From Rhodocyclaceae bacterium (GTDB lineage Bacteria; Pseudomonadota; Gammaproteobacteria; Burkholderiales; Rhodocyclaceae), in assembly GCA_013388985.1 (NCBI GenBank), contig JACAEF010000041.1, positions 1 to 36,983 on the forward strand: DNA of 36,983 nucleotides, given 5' to 3'. The notes beneath the pieces were generated by a model, which was not told where the DNA came from, searched no databases, and was given only the letters and a program-made list of their open reading frames with translations. Shown here in pieces: positions 1 through 9,655 of this stretch; position 1 is the first letter of the stretch, and each line of letters begins with the position of its first letter. The translations under genes and the position numbers were made by a program.

Positions 1-330
1 AGCCGCGAAAACGCCCGCCGCCAGCTGCGCGAGCTCTCTGGCAAGATCGCGGTCTTCCACACCGGAGTGTGCCTCCTGAACAGCGCGAGCGGGCGACATC
101 ACCTGCGCGGCGTCAGCACCGAAGTGCGCTTTCGCGAGCTCGCCGATGCCGAAATCGAGCGTTACCTCGACAAGGAGGATGCGCTCAATTGCTCCGGTAG
201 CGCCCGCTCGGAAGGCCTGGGCATCAGTCTGCTCGAATGGATGAGAAGCGACGACCCGACCGCGCTCGTGGGCCTGCCGCTGATCGCGCTATGCGAGATG
301 CTGCGCGCCGAAGGGTGTGAATTGCCTTGA
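1..330 (+). CDS. Maf family nucleotide pyrophosphatase, YceF type (5' truncated)
   Basis: The reading frame is open from base 1 and ends at the TGA at 328-330, so the N-terminal part lies outside the window. The visible part carries the C-terminal Maf signature [18 protein letters not shown] followed by [18 protein letters not shown], which is the pattern of the YceF branch (7-methyl-GTP pyrophosphatase) rather than of the dTTP/UTP-specific YhdE branch. Maf proteins hydrolyse non-canonical or modified nucleoside triphosphates in the cytoplasm as house-cleaning enzymes. The stop codon overlaps the start of the downstream methyltransferase gene, so the two are probably cotranscribed. Family assignment is secure; the exact substrate is inferred from the motif. 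Confidence 0.9.
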   Translation, partial: SRENARRQLRELSGKIAVFHTGVCLLNSASGRHHLRGVSTEVRFRELADAEIERYLDKEDALNCSGSARSEGLGISLLEWMRSDDPTALVGLPLIALCEMLRAEGCELP

Positions 331-1037
331 ATGGCACGCTGTATCTGCTGCCGACGGCATTGGGCGAATCGCCCTGGCCGCTGGTGCTGCCGGCCGGCAC
401 GCGCGAAATCGCCTGCCGGCTGCGCCATTTCGTCGCCGAAAACGCCAAGACGGCGCGCGCGGCGCTCAAATGGCTCGATCATCCCGTGCCGCTGCGCGAG
501 ATCGCCATCGAACAGCTGCCCGAGCCGCTAAAGCCGGACGACGTCGAACGGCTGCTCGCCCCGCTGCGGGAGGGCGCGGATCTCGGCCTGATGTCGGAAG
601 CCGGCTGCCCGGGCGTCGCCGATCCCGGTGCCGCGCTGGTGCGCCGCGCTCATGGGCTGGGCATCGCGGTCAAGCCGCTGGTCGGCCCCTCCGCGCTGCT
701 CCTGGCGCTGATGGCCTCGGGGCTCGATGGTCAGCGCTTCGCCTTTCACGGCTATCTGCCGCAGCGCGAACCCGAGCGCAGCCGGCGCATCGTCGAACTG
801 GAAAAACGTTCGCGACAGAACTGCGAGACCCAGCTGTTCATCGAAACGCCTTACCGCAACGAAGCGTTGTTCGCCGCCCTGCTCGCCGCCTGCCGGCCGG
901 ACACCTGGCTGTGCGTCGCCAGCGACCTGACGCTGGCGACTGAATGCATCGCCACCCGCCGCATCGCCGACTGGCGGTGCCGTGCCGCCAGCGCCGAGTT
1001 TCAACGCCGGCCGACGGTATTCTTGCTATTGGCCTAA
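327..1037 (+). CDS. SAM-dependent methyltransferase, RsmI-like (tetrapyrrole methylase fold)
   Basis: This 236-aa protein opens with [12 protein letters not shown] and contains [14 protein letters not shown] and [14 protein letters not shown], the glycine-rich and SAM-binding motifs of the RsmI/tetrapyrrole methylase family. RsmI 2'-O-methylates C1402 of 16S rRNA. This copy is shorter than the usual 280-300 aa and lacks the extended C-terminal region, so it is probably the short RsmI-like paralogue found beside maf in betaproteobacteria, and its substrate is not certain. The only suitable start is TTG at 327, which overlaps the maf stop (TTGA), implying translational coupling. The last 20 codons contain a degraded copy of the dispersed repeat (980-1002). 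Confidence 0.85.
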   Translation: MNGTLYLLPTALGESPWPLVLPAGTREIACRLRHFVAENAKTARAALKWLDHPVPLREIAIEQLPEPLKPDDVERLLAPLREGADLGLMSEAGCPGVADPGAALVRRAHGLGIAVKPLVGPSALLLALMASGLDGQRFAFHGYLPQREPERSRRIVELEKRSRQNCETQLFIETPYRNEALFAALLAACRPDTWLCVASDLTLATECIATRRIADWRCRAASAEFQRRPTVFLLLA

Positions 1038-1038
1038 A

Positions 1039-1269
1039 TCAGGCCGCCAACGGCATCTCCCGCCTGCCGGAGCCTGTTTCGACGATCAGACGCCCATCGT
1101 CCTCGCTCAATTGCTCATTGGCGTTGAGCAGCTCGATGCCGTAGATCGTCCCATCGGCAGCCAGATCGACATTCACCGAATCGCTGAGCTGGAGCGTCGT
1201 CACCGGCCCGCGCTTTTCGTGGAAACGCAGGTAGGCCACGTTGGCCAAAGGGTCATAACTCAGTTTCAT
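1039..1269 (-). CDS. DUF2283 family protein, possible antitoxin partner
   Basis: A 76-aa protein starting MKLSYDPLANVAYLRF and continuing with VNVDLAADGTIYGIELLNA, the typical DUF2283 pattern (YD...D.LYI ... V.VDLD..G.IVGIEIL.A). Its ATG overlaps the TGA of the full-length DUF4258 frame (ATGA), with a GGGAGGGCGGC ribosome-binding region just upstream, so the two genes form a coupled pair. DUF2283 genes are frequently found next to DUF4258 genes, and a toxin-antitoxin relationship has been proposed from that adjacency; no function is shown here. It is the last gene of the leftward rluC-gph-sppA run and converges on the methyltransferase gene one base away. Confidence 0.8.
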   Translation of the reverse strand: MKLSYDPLANVAYLRFHEKRGPVTTLQLSDSVNVDLAADGTIYGIELLNANEQLSEDDGRLIVETGSGRREMPLAA

Positions 1270-1529
1270 GCCGCCCTCCCGAAAAATTTCACGATCACCG
1301 TGATCACCAGCCAGTCACCTTCCTCGGCGACAGCCTACGCCTCGATCTGCTTGCCCGTGTAACGCTTGCCCATCCATTCTCCGTCGCAGGCGAAGTTGCC
1401 GCGAAAGCCCGTCCGACCGAACTTGGCTGGGAAGCGTTCGCCCTGCTCCACCACGGCGATGACCTCGGCTTCTTCAGCGCCACGCTCGGCCAGACGTTCC
1501 AAGGCGTGCGGATGAAATCGTACGCCCAT
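1266..1529 (-). pseudogene. DUF4258 family gene interrupted by one in-frame stop
   Basis: The frame starts MGVRFHPHALERLAERG, the N-terminal motif of DUF4258 (RelE-like fold suspected). It stops at a TAG (1335-1337) after GKQIEA. Reading through that TAG, the same frame continues AVAEEGDWLVITVIVKFFGR to a TGA that overlaps the DUF2283 start codon. The read-through sequence is the expected C-terminal beta-hairpin of the family, so the gene looks like a recent single-base inactivation, most simply TGG to TAG. The truncated 64-aa product would lack the last strands. The alternative is a sequencing error at one base. It lies 10 bp after sppA on the same strand. Confidence 0.75.
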
Positions 1530-1539
1530 CGTCTTTGCT

Positions 1540-2496
1540 TTAGCGAATGCTAAAGCGCGTCAGCGCGGAGCCGAAGGCGGCGGCGGCATCGGCGCCGAAG
1601 CGGCGCGCGAATTTCTCGGCGAAGTTGGGTTTCACCGTGTAGTCGCGCACGTCCTCGGCGCCGAGCACGTCGCGAGCGACCGATTCGACGGTGCCGAAGC
1701 CGTCGGCCAGCCCCAGTTCGACGCTCTTCGCGCCGGTCCACATCAGCCCGGAGAACATCTCCGGGGTTTCCTTGAGCCGGTCGCCACGTCCTTTTTTCAC
1801 CTCGTCGATGAACTGACGGTGGATCTCGTCGAGCATCTCCTGGGCATGGGCTTTGTGACGTTCGTTCTGCGGCGAGAAGGGATCGAGGAAGCCTTTGTTC
1901 TCGCCGGCGGTCATCAGCCGCCGCTCGACACCGAGCTTTTCCATCGTGCCGGTGAAGCCGAAGCCGTCGATCAGCACGCCGATCGAGCCGACGATGCTCG
2001 CCTTGTCGACGAAGATCTTGTCGGCCGCGGCGGCGACGTAGTAGCCGCCCGAGGCGCAGACGTCCTCGACGACCACATAGAGGGGCTTGTCCGGATGCTT
2101 GCCGCGCAGGCGGCGGATTTCGTCGGCGATGATGCCGGCCTGCACGGGGCTGCCGCCGGGGCTGTTGATGCGCATCACCACGCCCACCGCGCCCTTGTCG
2201 TCGAAGGCTGCCTGCAAGGCGCTGAGCACGTCGTCGGCATTCACGTCGCCCTTGGCCTGGATCACACCCTGCAGGTCGATCAGCGCAGTATGGCGGGCAG
2301 CCTTTTCGGGATTGATGGCGCTCCAGTCGATCACCGCGGCCAGCAGGATGGCCAGATAGGCAAAGCCGAGCAGCTTGAAGAAGATCCCCCAGCGCCGCGC
2401 GCGACGTTGCTCGGCCACCGCAGCCAGCGCCACTTTTTCCAGCACCTTGCGTTCCCAGTTTCCCTCTTCCGCCACTGCTTCCGCCTTCCCGCTCAA
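1540..2496 (-). CDS. sppA: S49 family signal peptide peptidase, SppA type
   Basis: This 318-aa protein has a single N-terminal membrane segment (about residues 39-57) and then a periplasmic S49 protease domain. Visible motifs are RINSPGGSP, the nucleophile region DVCASGGYYVAAAADKI (Ser149) and KASIVGSIGV, with Lys201 in AGENKGFLD. The 52-residue Ser-Lys spacing matches the dyad of short, Bacillus-type SppA rather than the tandem-domain E. coli 67K form. SppA cleaves residual signal peptides in the inner membrane. The assigned start is TTG directly after the gph TGA; no good ribosome-binding site precedes it, so the true start may lie a few codons further in (for example the GTG at codon 7). 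Confidence 0.9.
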   Translation of the reverse strand: MSGKAEAVAEEGNWERKVLEKVALAAVAEQRRARRWGIFFKLLGFAYLAILLAAVIDWSAINPEKAARHTALIDLQGVIQAKGDVNADDVLSALQAAFDDKGAVGVVMRINSPGGSPVQAGIIADEIRRLRGKHPDKPLYVVVEDVCASGGYYVAAAADKIFVDKASIVGSIGVLIDGFGFTGTMEKLGVERRLMTAGENKGFLDPFSPQNERHKAHAQEMLDEIHRQFIDEVKKGRGDRLKETPEMFSGLMWTGAKSVELGLADGFGTVESVARDVLGAEDVRDYTVKPNFAEKFARRFGADAAAAFGSALTRFSIR

Positions 2497-3153
2497 TCAA
2501 GCATTTTCGTTCAGCCACGTCGCCAGATCGGCGACGGATGCCGCACAGTATAGCGGCGACACTGCTTCCAGCGCGTCGCGCGGATGTGCGCCATAACCGA
2601 CCGCGACGGCAGGAACGCCGGCATTTTGGGCCATCAGCAGATCGTGGGTCGTGTCGCCGATCATCAGGGTTTGCGCCGGCGCGATGCCGAAGGTCTCCAT
2701 CAGCTCGAGCAGCATCTGGGGATGAGGCTTGGAATGGCATTCGTCGGCGCAGCGCGTGGCATGGAAATAGCTGTCCAGACCGGTGTGGGCGAGCGCCCGG
2801 TCGAGGCCGATGCGCGATTTGCCGGTCGCCACGCCGAGGCGATAGCCGCGCCCGGCCAGCTCGCGGACCAGCTCTTCAGCTCCGGCAAACAGCGTCAGTT
2901 CGTGGTCGCGCGACAGGTAATGGTGGCGGTAGCGCGCCACCAGCTCGGGATAATGCGCTTCGGGCAGATCGGGCAGCGCGTGGCGCAGCGCCTCGCCCAG
3001 GCCCAGGCCGATGATGTGACGCGCGCGTTCCTCGGAAGGCGGATCGAGGCCGAGATCGCGCGCGGCCGCCTGCACGCTGGCGACGATCATCGCCGCCGAA
3101 TCCATCAGCGTGCCATCCCAGTCGAAGACGATCAATTCAAAGCGCTGCCGCAT
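2497..3153 (-). CDS. gph: HAD-IA hydrolase, phosphoglycolate phosphatase-like
   Basis: The 218-aa protein carries all HAD motifs: motif I FDWDGTLMDS with the nucleophile Asp11 and acid Asp13, a helical cap, motif II VATGKSR, motif III lysine in SKPHPQMLL, and motif IV MIGDTTHDLLMA. This is the subfamily IA arrangement of phosphoglycolate phosphatases, which remove 2-phosphoglycolate. The position between rluC and sppA is the common betaproteobacterial one, where such genes are annotated gph or HAD-IA. Its start overlaps the rluC 3' end by 17 bp and its stop abuts sppA, so the three genes are one operon. Exact substrate is inferred. Confidence 0.88.
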   Translation of the reverse strand: MRQRFELIVFDWDGTLMDSAAMIVASVQAAARDLGLDPPSEERARHIIGLGLGEALRHALPDLPEAHYPELVARYRHHYLSRDHELTLFAGAEELVRELAGRGYRLGVATGKSRIGLDRALAHTGLDSYFHATRCADECHSKPHPQMLLELMETFGIAPAQTLMIGDTTHDLLMAQNAGVPAVAVGYGAHPRDALEAVSPLYCAASVADLATWLNENA

Positions 3154-4090
3154 TTTCGCTGCCGATCCGTTTCATGAAGTTTTCCAGTTCCGCGGGCAGG
3201 GGCGCCGCCAGCACGAGCGGCTCGCCGCTGACCGGGTGCGGCAACCGCAGGGAGGCCGCATGCAGGAACATGCGTTTGAGCCCCTCTTTTTGCAAGGTCT
3301 TGTTGAGCGTGAAATCGCCATATTTCTCGTCGCCGAGGATCGGAAAGCCCAGATGCGCGAGATGGACGCGGATCTGGTGGGTGCGGCCGCTCTTCAGCTC
3401 CACTTCGAGCAGGCTGAATTCGCCCCAGGGTGTTTGCCACTGGCCGAGGAGGCGCACGACAGAGTGCGCCGGCTTGCCCGCCGCATCGACGCGCACGCGC
3501 CGTTCGCCTTCCGCCGTCAGATATTTGTGCAAGGGCAGCCGGACGTTGCGCAGCCGGTCGCGCCAGCGGCCTTTCACCAGGGCCAGATAGCGCTTCTCGA
3601 CCTCCCCTTCCCGAAACAGGTCGTGCAGCCTCAATAGCGCGCTGCGCTTCTTGCCGATCACCAGCAGCCCGGAGGTCTCACGGTCGAGGCGATGCGCGAG
3701 TTCGAGGAATTTCGCCTGCGGCCGCGCCCGCCGCAGCTGCTCGATCACGCCGAAATCGACGCCGCTGCCGCCATGCACCGCGACACCCGCCGGCTTGTCG
3801 ATCACCAGCAGTGCCTCGTCCTCATGGACGATCATGAATTCCCGGGCGGGTGTCGCCGCTTCGTCCCTGACTTCCGGGATGCGCAGCGGCGGCACGCGGA
3901 CCACGTCGCCCGACGCCAGTCGCCGCTCGGCGCCGACCCGTCCCTTATTGACGCGTACCTCGCCGCTTCTCAGGATGCGGTAGATGTGGCTCTTGGGCAC
4001 CCCCTTGAAGGTCTTGAGCAGGAAATTGTCGATGCGCTGCCCGGCGGAGTCCTCATCGACTTGAAGAAATGTGACGGATTCTTTACCCAA
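3137..4090 (-). CDS. rluC: 23S rRNA pseudouridine synthase RluC
   Basis: A 317-aa RluA-family enzyme. Residues 18-68 form an S4 RNA-binding domain (QRIDNFLLKTFKGVPKSHIYRILRSGEVRVN). The catalytic motif is AHRLDRETSGLL with the nucleophile Asp136, followed by RTHQIRVHLAHLGFPILGDEKYG, the C-terminal RluA signature. RluC modifies U955, U2504 and U2580 of 23S rRNA in E. coli. The start is TTG (4090) with the purine-rich AAAGAACGAG before it. Its orientation, divergent from rne, is the classical rluC | rne arrangement of proteobacteria, which supports RluC over RluD. First gene of the leftward rluC-gph-sppA operon. Confidence 0.93.
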   Translation of the reverse strand: MGKESVTFLQVDEDSAGQRIDNFLLKTFKGVPKSHIYRILRSGEVRVNKGRVGAERRLASGDVVRVPPLRIPEVRDEAATPAREFMIVHEDEALLVIDKPAGVAVHGGSGVDFGVIEQLRRARPQAKFLELAHRLDRETSGLLVIGKKRSALLRLHDLFREGEVEKRYLALVKGRWRDRLRNVRLPLHKYLTAEGERRVRVDAAGKPAHSVVRLLGQWQTPWGEFSLLEVELKSGRTHQIRVHLAHLGFPILGDEKYGDFTLNKTLQKEGLKRMFLHAASLRLPHPVSGEPLVLAAPLPAELENFMKRIGSENAAAL

Positions 4091-4113
4091 CTCGTTCTTT
4101 CACAATATAATGC
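4084..4113 (+). promoter_or_regulatory. Candidate rne promoter
   Basis: A perfect TATAAT lies at 4108-4113, 18 bases after TTTACC (4084-4089, 4 of 6 matches to the sigma70 -35 box). It points toward rne, giving a leader of roughly 440 nt before the rne ATG. It overlaps the 5' end of the divergent rluC gene. Confidence 0.55.
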
Positions 4114-4559
4114 GCCGGCTCAGCCATCCACGGATGACGTGCCCGGCGACACGAAGCGGTCCCGGGGCGACTCCCGCCGATGTTGCCGGCAGCCCTGCCG
4201 CCCGCCATTCTACGGGCACCGGCTGCCGTCATGGGGCATGACACTTCCGCTCGACTGGCCGCACGACGCACTCATACCGTCCGGCCGGCGCCGGAACCCC
4301 GTTCTCGCCTTGCTGGCCCAGGTGAAGTCGCTCACCGCAAGTTGCGACACGTATCGATATTTTTTCGCGCACAGACAGGCTTCGATAGGCGCGGCCGTTC
4401 GTCCTCATGACGGGCCGTGCGATCCGACAAACCCTCAACCCATTTGCCCACCCCGCACCCCTCGATCCCGATGGTGCCGATCCCGCAAATCCGTTAGAAA
4501 ACGCCACGATCCCGTGGCGCGATTTGTCGTGCCTGCCTGCGTGCCGAGCAGGAGCACAG
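4091..4559 (+). promoter_or_regulatory. Long rluC-rne intergenic region and rne 5' leader
   Basis: This 469-bp stretch holds no convincing gene; the open frames crossing it lack family features. It contains the candidate rne promoter and a compact hairpin at 4502-4519 (CGCCACG, four-base loop, CGTGGCG), 41 bases before the start codon. In enterobacteria the long rne 5' UTR is the target of RNase E autoregulation through stem-loops. The long leader and hairpin here fit that role, but the structure is not recognisably the enterobacterial one, so autoregulation is an inference. Confidence 0.5.
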
Positions 4560-7181
4560 ATGAAACGCATGCTGTTCAATGCGACGCAGGCCGAGGAACT
4601 CCGCGTCGCGATCGTCGATGGTCAGAAACTGATCGACCTCGACATCGAATCGGCCGCCAAGGAGCAACGCAAGAGCAACATCTACAAGGCGGTCATCACC
4701 CGCATCGAGCCTTCGCTCGAAGCCGCCTTCGTCGATTACGGTACCGAGCGTCACGGCTTCCTGCCGTTCAAGGAAGTCGCGAAGAGCTATTACCAGCCCG
4801 GTCTCGAACCCGGCCGCGCGCGCATCCAGGATGCGTTGAAAGTCGGCCAGGAGCTGATCGTCCAGGTCGAAAAGGACGAGCGCGGCAACAAGGGCGCGGC
4901 GCTGACCACCTACATCTCGCTCGCCGGCCGCTATCTGGTGCTGATGCCCAACAACCCGCGCGGCGGCGGCGTCTCGCGCCGCATCGAGGGCGAGGACCGC
5001 CAGGAACTGCGCGAAGTGATGGACCAGCTCGAAGTGCCGCCCGGCATGAGCCTGATCGCCCGCACCGCCGGTATCGGCCGCAGCGTCGAGGAGCTGCAGT
5101 GGGACCTGAACTACCTGCTGCAGCTGTGGCGCGCGATCGAAGGCGCGGCGCAGGCGCAATCCGGCGCCTTTTTGATCTACCAGGAATCGAGCCTCGTCAT
5201 CCGCGCGATCCGTGACTACTTCCAGCCGGACATCGGCGAGATCCTGATCGACACCGACGACATCTTCGAGCAGGCCCAGCAGTTCATGAGCCATGTGATG
5301 CCGGCGAACGTCAATCGGGTCAAGCGCTACCGCGACGACGTGCCGCTCTTTTCCCGCTTCCAGATCGAGCACCAGATCGAGTCGGCCTACTCGAGGCAGG
5401 TGAATCTGCCCTCCGGCGGCGCGGTGGTCATCGACCACACCGAGGCGCTGGTGGCGATCGACGTCAACTCCGGCCGCGCCACCAAGGGCGCCGACATCGA
5501 GGAAACCGCGCTGAAAACCAACCTCGAAGCCGCCGACGAGATCGCCCGCCAGCTGCGCTTGAGAGACCTGGGCGGCCTGATCGTCATCGACTTCATCGAC
5601 ATGGAGTCGCCGAAGAGCCAGCGCGAAGTCGAGAACCGCCTGCGCGAAGCCCTGCATCACGACCGCGCGCGCGTGCAAACCGGCAAGATCTCGCGCTTCG
5701 GCCTCTTGGAGCTCTCCCGCCAGCGGCTGCGCCCGGCCTTGGCCGAGACGAGCTACATCACCTGCCCGCGTTGCACCGGCACCGGCCACATCCGCTCGAC
5801 CGAATCGGCGGCGCTGCACATCCTGCGCATCCTCGAAGAGGAGGCGATGAAGGAAAACACCGGTGCGCTGCACGTGCAGGTGCCCGTCGATGTCGCCACC
5901 TTCCTGCTCAACGAGAAGCGTCCGGACATCGCCCGCATCGAGCTGCGCCACCACGTCAACCTGACGATCATCCCGAACCGCTATCTCGAAACACCCCATT
6001 ACGAAATCGTCCGGCTGCGCCATGACCAGCTCAACCAAGAAGGGATCAGCCTGCCGAGTTACGAAATGGCCGTGAAGCCGGCCGAGGAGCCCGCGGCGCA
6101 GGCAAGCAAGGCCGAAGCGAAGGCAACGCGCCCCGAAGCGGCCGTGAAGGGCATCACGCCCGAGCAGCCGGCTCCCACCGTCGCGCCGAAGCCCGCCGAG
6201 GCGGCAGCGCCCGCACCGGGCTTCTTCGCCCGCATCCTGTCTTGGCTCACCGGGGGCAAGAAAGAAGAACCCGTCGTCACGGAAGCGCCGAGGAAGGCCG
6301 CGGCCAGCCAGCGCGAGCGCGCCGAGGGCGCCGAGCGGGGCGGCCGCAACCGACGCGAAGGGCGCGAGCGCGCCGAGAAGGGTGAGCGCCGCGAACCACG
6401 GGAAGCGCGTCAGCCCCGTCCCGAGCGTGGCGAGCGCAAGGAACGTCCCGAAGGCGCGAAGGAGCCGCGTGAAGCACGCACGAATCGCCAGAAACCCGCT
6501 ATAGCCGAACCGGAAGTCCCCCAGCAGGCCGCGCCGGTGATCGCCGCCAGCGAGGGGGGGACCGCCGAAGGCCCAGGAACTGGAGGCCGGCGTCGCGGCC
6601 GGCGTGGCGGACGCAATCGCGGCGAACGGCCGATCGAGGAAGTAGCCGCCGCCGTCGAAGCGGTCGCTTCACCGGCGGCCGAAGCCGTTCCTGCTCAAGC
6701 GCCTGCACCGGAAACGGTATCTGCCGCATCGCCTGCTGAAGCACCAGCGACCGTCACGGAGACTGTGTCCGCTGCCACTGCCACACCCGAAGTCGCCAGC
6801 GCACCCGTAGGTGCCGTCTCGCCAGCGCCGAGTTTGCCCTCCGCCATACCGGTCGAGACAGTGGTCAGCGAGCCCGTGGCGGTAGCGATGGAAGCCGCGA
6901 CTCCCGCAGTGCAAACCCAGCCGCCCGCTGTCACACCGGTCAGCGTGGAACCCTCGCCCGCAGCTCCCGTGCAAGCCGTCAGTCCCCCGGTCGCGTCGCC
7001 GGTCACCGTAGATCTCGCGGCGGAGCTGGCCAAAGCAGGCCTGCAATTGGTCGAGACATCGAAAGCTGCGCCCCGCCCGGCCATCGAGCCGCCACCGCAA
7101 CCCTTGGGCCGCAAGCCCAAGCCCGCGCCGGTGATCAGCAACGAGCCTCTGATAATGGTGGAAACCCGGAAATCAGAATAA
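4560..7181 (+). CDS. rne: Ribonuclease E
   Basis: An 873-aa protein, start ATG chosen for the AGGAG box six bases upstream and the family N-terminus [20 protein letters not shown]. Order of parts: S1 domain (about 37-125) with the 5'-sensor region, RNase H-like and DNase I-like core with catalytic Asp301 in [12 protein letters not shown] and Asp344 in IVIDFIDM, and the zinc-link cysteines Cys402 and Cys405 (TCPRCTGTG). These match E. coli D303, D346, C404 and C407 closely. From about residue 510 the protein is low complexity: Ala/Pro/Glu stretches, then an Arg/Glu-rich RNA-binding block, and a Pro/Ala/Val tail, the usual degradosome scaffold. It performs bulk mRNA decay and rRNA/tRNA processing. 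A near-copy of the dispersed repeat lies at 6813-6835. Confidence 0.97.
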   Translation: MKRMLFNATQAEELRVAIVDGQKLIDLDIESAAKEQRKSNIYKAVITRIEPSLEAAFVDYGTERHGFLPFKEVAKSYYQPGLEPGRARIQDALKVGQELIVQVEKDERGNKGAALTTYISLAGRYLVLMPNNPRGGGVSRRIEGEDRQELREVMDQLEVPPGMSLIARTAGIGRSVEELQWDLNYLLQLWRAIEGAAQAQSGAFLIYQESSLVIRAIRDYFQPDIGEILIDTDDIFEQAQQFMSHVMPANVNRVKRYRDDVPLFSRFQIEHQIESAYSRQVNLPSGGAVVIDHTEALVAIDVNSGRATKGADIEETALKTNLEAADEIARQLRLRDLGGLIVIDFIDMESPKSQREVENRLREALHHDRARVQTGKISRFGLLELSRQRLRPALAETSYITCPRCTGTGHIRSTESAALHILRILEEEAMKENTGALHVQVPVDVATFLLNEKRPDIARIELRHHVNLTIIPNRYLETPHYEIVRLRHDQLNQEGISLPSYEMAVKPAEEPAAQASKAEAKATRPEAAVKGITPEQPAPTVAPKPAEAAAPAPGFFARILSWLTGGKKEEPVVTEAPRKAAASQRERAEGAERGGRNRREGRERAEKGERREPREARQPRPERGERKERPEGAKEPREARTNRQKPAIAEPEVPQQAAPVIAASEGGTAEGPGTGGRRRGRRGGRNRGERPIEEVAAAVEAVASPAAEAVPAQAPAPETVSAASPAEAPATVTETVSAATATPEVASAPVGAVSPAPSLPSAIPVETVVSEPVAVAMEAATPAVQTQPPAVTPVSVEPSPAAPVQAVSPPVASPVTVDLAAELAKAGLQLVETSKAAPRPAIEPPPQPLGRKPKPAPVISNEPLIMVETRKSE

Positions 7182-7200
7182 TCCAGCGTCATCCGACGGA

Positions 7201-7226
7201 AAAACGCCCGCAGCCGCGGGCGTTTT
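7201..7226. terminator. Bidirectional terminator between rne and the phosphatase gene
   Basis: An 11-bp perfect stem (AAAACGCCCGC and GCGGGCGTTTT, loop AGCC) with A and T runs on the two sides lies 19 bp after the rne stop and abuts the stop of the convergent phosphatase gene. It can end transcription from both directions. Confidence 0.88.
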
Positions 7227-7699
7227 CACTTCTGCCGGTGAAGCCGGCTCAATAGCCCCTCGGTGGCTTCCTCGACCAGATCGAGGACGATTTCGAAGCC
7301 TTCCGGCCCGCCGTAATAAGGGTCGGGCACTTCGTCGATGCCCCGCTGCGGCGCGAATTCGAGGAACAGGCCGAGCTTGCCGTGGTGCTCCAGCGGACAC
7401 ACCTGGCGCAACAACGCCAGGTTGTCGCGATCCATCGCCAGGATGCGGTCGAAACGCACGAAATCGAATTCATTGACCTGGCGCGCTCGCAAGCCCGAGA
7501 GATCGTAGCCACGCCGCTTCGCCGCCTCCTGCGCGCGCCGGTCGGGCGGATTGCCGACGTGATAGCCATGCGTGCCGGCCGAGTCGAACTCGAAAAAATC
7601 CTGCAACCCCCGCCGCTTCGCCAACTCACGCGCCACGCCCTCGGCCGTGGGGGAGCGGCAGATGTTGCCCATGCAGACGAACAGAATGCGTTCCCGCAT
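7226..7699 (-). CDS. Low molecular weight protein-tyrosine phosphatase
   Basis: A 157-aa protein beginning MRERILFVCMGNICRSPTAE. Cys9-(X)5-Arg15-Ser16 is the LMW-PTP P-loop, and EVPDPYYGGPEGFE carries the general-acid Asp, so all catalytic residues are present. Length equals the family standard. These enzymes dephosphorylate tyrosine kinases of exopolysaccharide export or arsenate-like substrates (ArsC type lacks this DPYYGG motif); no kinase is nearby, so the target is unknown. The ATG lies 5 bp beyond the ybaB stop, placing it last in a dnaX-ybaB-phosphatase run. Confidence 0.92.
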   Translation of the reverse strand: MRERILFVCMGNICRSPTAEGVARELAKRRGLQDFFEFDSAGTHGYHVGNPPDRRAQEAAKRRGYDLSGLRARQVNEFDFVRFDRILAMDRDNLALLRQVCPLEHHGKLGLFLEFAPQRGIDEVPDPYYGGPEGFEIVLDLVEEATEGLLSRLHRQK

Positions 7700-7704
7700 G
7701 GGCT

Positions 7705-8031
7705 CTAGAACGGCAGCTTCATGCCCGGCGGCAGCGGCAGGCCGGCGGTCAGGGAGCCCATGCGTTCCTGGACGGTCGCTTCGGCACGGCGGTTGGCATC
7801 GTTGACCGCTGCGGCGATCAGGTCTTCGAGCATTTCCTTGTCGTCCATCACCGACGGATCGATGGTGACGCGCTTGACGTCGTGCTTGCAGGTCATCACG
7901 ACCTTCACGGCGCCGGCGCCGGATTGGCCTTCGACTTCGAGACTGGCCAGCTCTTCCTGCGCCTTCTGCATGTTCTCCTGCATCTTCTGCGCCTGTTTCA
8001 TCAGGTTGGCGATGCCGCCTTTGTTCAGCAT
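7705..8031 (-). CDS. YbaB/EbfC family nucleoid-associated protein
   Basis: A 108-aa protein with the family pattern [38 protein letters not shown], then [27 protein letters not shown] and a C-terminal [12 protein letters not shown]. YbaB proteins form small dimers that bind DNA without strong sequence preference and shape the nucleoid. The long N-terminal helix is the dimer interface. The gene follows dnaX by 11 bp, the same order as dnaX-ybaB(-recR) in many proteobacteria; here recR is not next and a phosphatase gene takes that place. Confidence 0.95.
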   Translation of the reverse strand: MLNKGGIANLMKQAQKMQENMQKAQEELASLEVEGQSGAGAVKVVMTCKHDVKRVTIDPSVMDDKEMLEDLIAAAVNDANRRAEATVQERMGSLTAGLPLPPGMKLPF

Positions 8032-8042
8032 GTCGTGTTCCT

Positions 8043-9599
8043 CTACAGGGGTTTGATGGTGGATTCGTCGATGCTGGCGTCGAACAGGTCGCAGACTTCG
8101 CGCACGAAGGGATCGCCCTCGATCGCGGCAATCGCCTGTTCCTGACGCTCGCGCTTCAACTGCTCGGCGCGCGCCTTCGGCGTGGCGCCGCTCGGCGTGC
8201 CGAGCTGGATTTCGAGAGTCACTGGCTGGCCGAAATGTTTCGCCAGCTCGGCGCGCAGCTTGTCCTGGTGCATCTGCAAGAAGCGATGCGCCGGATCGAG
8301 ACGCAGCACGATCTTCTGCCCCTCGCGTTCGACCAGCTCGCAATGCTGGGCGAGCTGGCGCGCCATGCCGGTGAGCGCGTTGCCTTCGACCAGCGCATGC
8401 CAATCGTCCGGCACCGAGGCATCCGGCGCGGCGGCCGCTGGCGCAGGCGCGACAGCTGCAACCGTCTTGCGCTGCGGAGCAGCTGCCGCGGATGCGCGTG
8501 CGGACGGCTCTTCGCCCCCGCCCGGGCGGAAGGCGAAGAGCCGCAGCAGGGTCATGCCGAAGCCGGCCGCCTCGTCGGGCGCCAGCGCCAACTCATCCCG
8601 TCCATGCGTGACGATCTGGTAGCACAGCTGGAGGAATTCGGGATCGAGCCGCTCGGCATAGGGTGCGAGCCGCGCTCGCTCGGCTTCGTCGAGCAGCGCG
8701 TCCGGCGCGAACTGGGCGAGCGCGATGCGGTGGAACAGGGTCGCCAGCTCCTGCAGCGCCGACGAGAAGCTCAGGCTGCGCTCTTCCATCGTCCTGGCGA
8801 CCGCGAGCATCGCATGGATGTCGCTGGCGGCGAGCCCGTCGAGCAGCGCGAACAGGTGGTCGTCGCCGACCGTGCCGAGCATCGTCCGCACGCCCTCTTC
8901 CTCGACGCGGCCGGCGCCGTGCGCGATCGCCTGGTCGAGCAGCGAGAGCGCATCGCGCATCGAACCGGCCGCGGCCTTGGCCAGATGCCGGAGCGCTCCC
9001 GCCTCGAAGTCGATGCCTTCGGCCGTCAGCACGCGCGACAGATGCTCGGTGATCAGCGCCGGCGGCATCTGCTTCAGGTTGAACTGCAGGCAGCGGGAGA
9101 GCACCGTGACCGGGATCTTCTGCGGATCGGTGGTGGCGAGAATGAACTTGACGTGTTCCGGCGGTTCTTCGAGCGTCTTCAGCATCGCATTGAAGGCATG
9201 GCCCGAGAGCTGATGCACTTCGTCGATCATGTAGACCTTGTAGCGGCCGGAATTGGGCGCATAAGCGGCCTTTTCCAAGAGCGCCGCCATGTCCTCGACA
9301 CCGCGGTTCGAGGCGGCGTCCATCTCGACGTAATCGATGAAACGGCCGGCGTCGATCTCGCGGCACGGCGTGCATTCGCCGCACGGCGTGGGCGTGACGC
9401 CCTTCTCGCAGTTGAGCGCCTTGGCCATGATGCGCGCGATCGTCGTCTTGCCGACGCCGCGCGTGCCGGTGAACAGGTAGGCGTGGTGCAGGCGCTGCCG
9501 TTCGAGCGCATGCGTCAGCGCCCGGACGACATGCTCTTGTCCGACGAGCGTGTCGAAGGATTTCGGGCGCCACTTGCGGGCAAGAACCTGATAGCTCAT
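8043..9599 (-). CDS. dnaX: DNA polymerase III subunit gamma/tau
   Basis: This 518-aa AAA+ clamp-loader ATPase starts [21 protein letters not shown]. Walker A is GTRGVGKTT (residues 45-53), a zinc module follows ([12 protein letters not shown] plus an upstream Cys), Walker B/DEAH-like is MIDEVHQLS, and sensor 1 is [19 protein letters not shown]. Domains I-III are complete. After about residue 370 comes an Ala/Pro linker and a shortened tau C-terminal domain, so the protein is shorter than E. coli tau (643 aa). I see no A-rich slippery heptamer in the coding strand, so production of a separate gamma form by frameshift is not supported. First gene of the dnaX-ybaB-phosphatase run. Confidence 0.96.
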   Translation of the reverse strand: MSYQVLARKWRPKSFDTLVGQEHVVRALTHALERQRLHHAYLFTGTRGVGKTTIARIMAKALNCEKGVTPTPCGECTPCREIDAGRFIDYVEMDAASNRGVEDMAALLEKAAYAPNSGRYKVYMIDEVHQLSGHAFNAMLKTLEEPPEHVKFILATTDPQKIPVTVLSRCLQFNLKQMPPALITEHLSRVLTAEGIDFEAGALRHLAKAAAGSMRDALSLLDQAIAHGAGRVEEEGVRTMLGTVGDDHLFALLDGLAASDIHAMLAVARTMEERSLSFSSALQELATLFHRIALAQFAPDALLDEAERARLAPYAERLDPEFLQLCYQIVTHGRDELALAPDEAAGFGMTLLRLFAFRPGGGEEPSARASAAAAPQRKTVAAVAPAPAAAAPDASVPDDWHALVEGNALTGMARQLAQHCELVEREGQKIVLRLDPAHRFLQMHQDKLRAELAKHFGQPVTLEIQLGTPSGATPKARAEQLKRERQEQAIAAIEGDPFVREVCDLFDASIDESTIKPL

Positions 9600-9655
9600 G
9601 CCCGCGATTCTACGGCGAAACCACCGCCAGCCAGCTGCGCGGTCGTCTCGCGATC

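Noticed and set aside
4494-6038. 514-aa leftward open frame inside rne
   Set aside because: Antisense shadow of the highly conserved RNase E catalytic domain; composition (Val/Asp/Leu/Gln) is typical of such shadows.
8043-9599. Programmed frameshift for a gamma subunit in dnaX
   Set aside because: No A-rich slippery heptamer found in the coding strand.
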